From: Mytilus trossulus
Taxonomy: Eukaryota; Mollusca; Bivalvia; Mytilida; Mytilidae
Direction: 5' to 3'
NCBI RefSeq assembly: GCF_036588685.1
Contig: NC_086373.1
Location: 3,162,001-3,226,000 of the forward strand
Length of the DNA: 64,000 nucleotides
The translations under genes were made by a program, and so were the position numbers. The notes beneath the pieces are model-generated. The model had not been told where the DNA came from, did no database searches, and worked only from the letters and a program-made list of their open reading frames with translations. Below, one piece after another: positions 36,801 through 42,800 of the stretch (the stretch's first letter is position 1; the number at the start of each line of letters is the position of its first letter).

Positions 36801-39800
36801 GCAGTAGTATAAACTAAATTTGTTGAGGTAAAATTACCTTTTTATGACCTATTTATATGTGTTTGTGCTCAAACGATCCTGTTACTTTATGTTCAATACT
36901 AATTTGTTTCTTATTTGATTTTTATACGTTTTACTTTTTAAATGCTTTATGTTGGTGCTTGGTTCAAAGAGGTGAAATCCCCCTTTTAGCGCTTGTATAA
37001 AAAACAAAGATGTGGTATGATCGCCAAGGGGAAAACTCCCAACAGTAGACCACAATGACACAGAAATTAACAACTATAGGTCACGGTACGACCTTCATCA
37101 ATGCACCAAGTCCATAACGCTTAGTTTGCTAAAAAAAAAAGGCACAAACATGACAATGTAAAACAATTCAAACAACAAAACAATCAACCTTAAAAAATTA
37201 AACAAAAAACACATATGTAACACAAAAACAAACGATAACCACGTAATGTTAGGCTCTTGACTTGTGTGACAACTTACATAATGTGGCGGGGTTAAACATA
37301 TAAGCAGGATGAACATCGTTTCGGAGCTAGACAAATACCTTGTTTAATTAGTTCCATTACTCGCTTATAATGACATTGATATTGTTTTTTTTTGAAAATT
37401 AACTGTTTACAAAACTTTGAACTATTTTAAATACTAAGGCTTTTCTACCTCAGGATAGATTACCTAAGCTGTTTTTGGCAAAACTTTAAGGAATTGTGGC
37501 CCTCAATGTTTTTCAACTTCGTACTTTATTTGGCCTTTTTAACTTTTTTGGTTTCGAACGTCACTGATGAGTCTCTTATAGACGAAACGCGCGTCTGGCG
37601 AATATATAAAATTTAGTCCTGGTATCTATGATGAGTTTATTTACAACCACTTGGTCGATGTCACTACTAGTGGAGATTTATTTCCCCGAGGGTATCACAA
37701 GCCCACTAGTCAGCACTGTTTGTGCTGACTTTGATTTTCATTGATATTGTTATATTTAAAAGTTAACTGTTTCCAAAATTTGGATTTTTTTTTTAAATAC
37801 TAAGGCTTTTCTACCTCAGGCATAGATTACCTAAGCTGTATTTGGCAAAACTTTTAGGGATTTGGGTCCTTAATGCTCTTCAACTTCGTACTTTAATTGG
37901 CCTTTCTTTACTTTTTGGGATTCGAGCGTCACTGATGAGTCTTTTGTAGACGAAACGCGTGTCATGCGTATATATAAAATTTAGTCTTAGTATCTATGAT
38001 GAGTTTATAATACGCTTATAATACGTGTATTATACGTCGCAGCTTTTAAAAAATAAATTACAATTGATTTTTCGTCTCTGGGGGTAGATGTGGGTCCTCA
38101 GAGGGAGGTAATATAACCATATAAACGCGTATGTAGCCGACTGATACCCTGTTACTTATTCGTTCTTTAATCGCTTATAATTCGTTTGTTATACGTTGCA
38201 CTTTTTAGAAAAAGGATTTTCAATTTTGTTATGTCTCTAGTAGTACGGTGACCGAGTAAGGAAAAGTCGCTTATTTAAGGAGTTTAATTGTCATTCGGAC
38301 TATACGGCTATAAATCACAGTATTGGTAAATCAAAGGTTGAAGTTAACATTTTGACTTGTCGTCAAAAAATCGTACGGTGCAATTTTCGTAAAATGGACT
38401 TTGAAGTACGTTAGTTTACTTAAACAAAAATTCGACTTAAAAACTTTTGAGGTCTAAATTGTAAAAGATCATCTGTGTTATGATTTCTGTTGTTATATAC
38501 ATTGTTGTTACACCTTATTTTAACAATTTCAAATAAGTTTAGTAAAATTAATCCGTTATTAAAGAGTTTATGTAAAAGATTACCAACGCTAATATTTTGC
38601 ATCTAATAGAGTATGCTTCAATTATTTTTTTTATTTTTTTTTCTAACGCAAAATGTAAAATAATTAACATTTATATGATATTTCATAACTTTATTAATCA
38701 ATAGTATTAAATTCATTTATCTCAGAAGCATTATTTCAGCAATTTAAGCCAGACACATGTCCTAATGCTCATATGACGGAGCTATTTGAAGCTGATATGC
38801 AGCCTCTTATAGATACATATAAGCAATGGGGATGTGATGTATTATTTACATTAAAATACTAGGATGTTTTCCTTAAAGCAGTATACATTTTGCTTTCAAA
38901 TGTAAGGGCAGAATGAGAAGGAAATGAAAAACCAAAAACTACTTGTAGTTTTTGGTTTTTCATTTTTTGTATGTATAAACAAACCAAACAAGACACTTTA
39001 TTTAATGTAATATATAAAACTAAAATGATTATAATTCAACAATGATTTGTTAAATTTACACCGAATATCATCAAGTAATATATTGTGTGTATGTTCACTT
39101 TGTTGGTATCAAATCACATGTTAAAATCCTTATTCTTTCTATTATATTTCCAGAAACATCTAATCTTTTAAACTTTAGATACATTTATTTTGTTTCTATG
39201 ACAAAATCGTTAACGAATAGTAAATAACACTTACCAAACAAGTTTTATCTAATCCAAAAATTTATTTTCACAAAAAACATGTGCTTCCTTTTGCACTAGC
39301 TTTCGGACAATGATTTGTAACTAATCCAGCACAAAAGGTCAAGTACAATAACTGGGTCAAAGATGTAAACACGGGACGATGAACACAAATTCGGAAGGCA
39401 AAATGATGTTCCGTAAATACGTGATTTATACTATGAAATTTTATTGTTAATATGTATACACTGTATTTAAAAGAATGTGTATGTGATATATATAATTAAC
39501 ACTTTAATACTTTACTGAACTTTTCCCTGGAAATTCAGTAACTAATTACAGGGATACTCGGGCTAACGCTGTAATCCGAGTAAATTGTTAAAGCAGCAGA
39601 TATATAATAAAAGATATTTACTTTGAAAAAAAAAGAGAAGGAAATGACCAATTCCTTCAAATTGTCATCCCAAATGTATCCTTATTATTTGTGTAACAAA
39701 ACGTACCAATTAATGGAGGTGGATGCCAGTATACATACTCAATATCCTTCTGAGAATTTTATAGATGGCTACTTTGCTTTAAGACAGACTCCTTGACATT

Positions 39801-42800
39801 TTAACGGTACATGGGCCGTTATAAAAGCCCAAGGTGATCAAGTGGCACTGTAGGTATAACAAATCAAAAGTCCGCGCCTATTAGATTGACCCTTACTAGA
39901 GATTTCTAAGAATCCCTTTGTCGTGTAACGCTAAAAACAGCCTGGAATTGCTGCAAATAATGCGAATTCACAAGAGGAAACAAAACCAATAACAATGAAA
40001 AGAGATGAAGAACATGTTATTACCATTATGAACTAGTTGAATAATCCATGAATGATCCGTTTGATATCTTCTCCATGTCTTATTAATATCTCTTCTAGAA
40101 TGCATGCTACAAGAGATATTCGATTCCTTTGCTCACAGCTGTAGATGAAGGCTTGAGTATGTATAAACATTGTATCACTAGTGCTTTTTCTTTAAATCCA
40201 GTCAAGGAGTTTTTAAAGTCCGATATCAAAGTCAAAACTAAAAACGTTTGAACACATGACCATCAACACATACCTTAAATATAAATCAGGGGCAATACTT
40301 TTAGGTCACATAAAGCCATAACTTGTATTTGGACATGAACTGATTTTGGATTTTTGAGATGATGTTACTATAGAACATGTTCTGTCGCATCCTTTAGGTC
40401 CCATTCAAATTTCCTTGTAAAGATGACGGCACCATAAGAAAATCATGCAAGTCTTAGTTGGTGAAGCAATATGAATCTGAAGTCTCTTGTGCACGGTCCT
40501 TACCATGTAACCTTCCTTTGTACCATCTCTCTCAACTTAAATTATAGAGGGTATGACATTGGTTCAATGTATTGATATTAAGAATCCACCAAAGTGTATC
40601 AGATTATTGAGAGGAAGAAGTATTCCTGACTGCAAAACTTTGAAATATCCCCTATGAGTCATCCTGATGTGAAATTATCAAAGGCATATATATACATAAA
40701 CACTGTTAATTGCTGGCGTAACTTGCTTACCACTCAATAGGAGATCTAGGTCGATACTCACTGCCTTAAACTTTGACACGACGTTTATAGAAATGCAAAA
40801 GAGCGGAGGAACAATCATAATAACTCTAATACAAATGTGATTGGTCTGTGTGTTCACAACATTAAGTATATGACACATTCAAGCGAGTTGTGATTGCGTT
40901 GTGATTGCGTTGTGATTGCAGATGGGGAACATTAGCTGTGTAAAGGATGGGCGGAGATTTTTAGCTATTCACTAACTATGTCTGTTTTCCCAAGAATTTG
41001 TTTACTATGAGCTGCTGTACACGCAGTTACCGGATGAGACAAAACTTTGTCTCTGTTTGGAGTAGGTAAACACACTGTTTACAAGATTTTGATGGACACG
41101 CACGACTATTTCAGTGGTTTTTATAGTTTCGGTAATATTGACACAGATAAACCCCCTGCTTGGGCATGAACGTTGATTTCAAAGCTTTATGATCAGAAAA
41201 CTCTCTTTGAAACTTGCCACTAGTAAAGATGTAAGTGTATTTGGATCACCTCCCTGTTAGGCGGTAGTGAAACAGCGTTTCAAACTAAAAATTTGGACCG
41301 CATTACACATTGTTAAACCTCTATTCCGTCAGTTTTACAATACGGTTGGTGAAAGTTATATGATTCATTACACCCCGTGTATTTTAAAGAACATATGTCA
41401 GCAGAATTCCTGCAGGATCTTGTGTTTTCATTAAAGGGAAACTATCTATGTAAAAAGGTCAGGTGTTTGTTCACGACAAACCCTCCAAGTCCGGAGCTTT
41501 GCTACTGTAAAGGGTCAGCATTATGTAGAAATTTTAAATCATGTTCCTTGACAGATGAACTAGAAGATACTCCTGGTATAATTCTGTTGTGTGGACATCT
41601 TTGATTAGATTTTTGAGTTGTAACTGTTTTCGAGGTATTGAGTGCTTTTTGGTTTTGATGAATTATATGAATGAGCTTAGGCAAAATATGCCTTCATTAT
41701 AAAAGGCTTCTTCCGGTAAAATAATAATATTTATCTTTTATTGTTAAGGTTGAATGTCAGTCTGCAAGGTAACAACTGTAACTTTAACAGAAATTGTGTA
41801 GAATAGATCAAGTGTTTGAAAAACGCCTATTACAAGAATACATCGATTTCCTAATTAATTTTTTTTTTACATTTTCGAGATATTTCATTGTTAATTAATT
41901 TGAAAACATGTCTGTTTCTGAAATTTAACCTAAATTGGTGTATGTATCTTCAAATTTTAAAAGTATGGAAGAAAAAAAGGAAAACACAAAATTTGATCTT
42001 TGACCTTATTTCATGCAAAAATGTTACCACATTTCTTTTTGACGACATCGATAATATAAAAGTACTCATTTTTCCGAATCCAGTGATATATAATATAGCC
42101 ATATAGTATGTTTGACGATTAAATGTAAAAAATAGTGGGTCTGGTCACCGTACTATAGTGGTAACAATGTGTTTTTACAGATATTATAACCTTATTACCG
42201 CGTATATATCCGTTCCAGCGCTCAGTTCGTATCCTGTTACTTATTTGTTTATAACACGTGTGTTATTTGTTGCACTTTAGAAAAGGATTTTCAATTGTGT
42301 TCATGTTTCTGGTGGTAATAATGTGTTCTTAGAGATGAAATAACCCTATTAGCGCGTATTATTCGACCAGAGACATGAACACAATTGAAAATCCTTTTCT
42401 AAAAGGTGCAACGTATAACAAACGTAGTATAAGCGAATAAATAACAGGGTATTAACCGAGCACTGGAACGGGTACATACGCATTGAAAGGATTATTTCAT
42501 CTCTAAGAACACATTATTACCACCAGAGACATGAAGACAATTGAAAATGCTTGTCTTAAAGGTACAATGTATAACAAACCTATTATAATTGAATAAGTAA
42601 CAGGGTATTAACCACGCGCTAGAACGGTTACATACGCGCTAATAGGGTTATTTCATCTCTACGAACTCATTATTACCATCGGACACATAAACACAATTGA
42701 AAACCCTTTTCTAAAAGGTGCAACGTATAAAAAACGTATTATAATCAAATATGGAACAAATATTGATTTTGTCATTAGCAAATTAAAACATAACTAAATT

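Larger units (their letters stand above)
37370..38000 (+). mobile_element. Retrozyme-like tandem dimer with two hammerhead ribozymes
   Basis: Two direct copies of the same unit, each ending in a hammerhead, with cleavage sites after 37595 and 37963. The 368 nt between them equal one complete unit and would be the monomer released by self-cleavage. Both units share 'TACTAAGGCTTTTCTACCTC', 'GATTACCTAAGCTG' and 'TTCAACTTCGTACTTTA' upstream of the ribozyme, and 'AAATTTAGTC', 'ATCTATGATGAGTTTA' downstream. This is the layout described for retrozymes, non-autonomous retroelements with tandem hammerheads. It lies inside lectin intron 5, in the same orientation. Confidence 0.78.
38241..42155. mobile_element. 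3.9-kb element with terminal inverted repeats in Sat-B
   Basis: The ends are TAGTACGGTGACC (38241-38253) and GGTCACCGTACTA (42143-42155), with a more diverged inverted similarity further in ('GTCGTCAAAAA' near 38362 and its complement near 42037). TAG flanks both sides. Removing the element plus one TAG gives GTCTCTAGTGGTAACAATG, which matches the Sat-B consensus length exactly. It therefore inserted into a satellite monomer with a 3-bp duplication. Three-bp duplications occur in PIF/Harbinger and CACTA families, but the ends match neither clearly. The interior holds a retrocopy and a decayed coding region. Confidence 0.75.
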
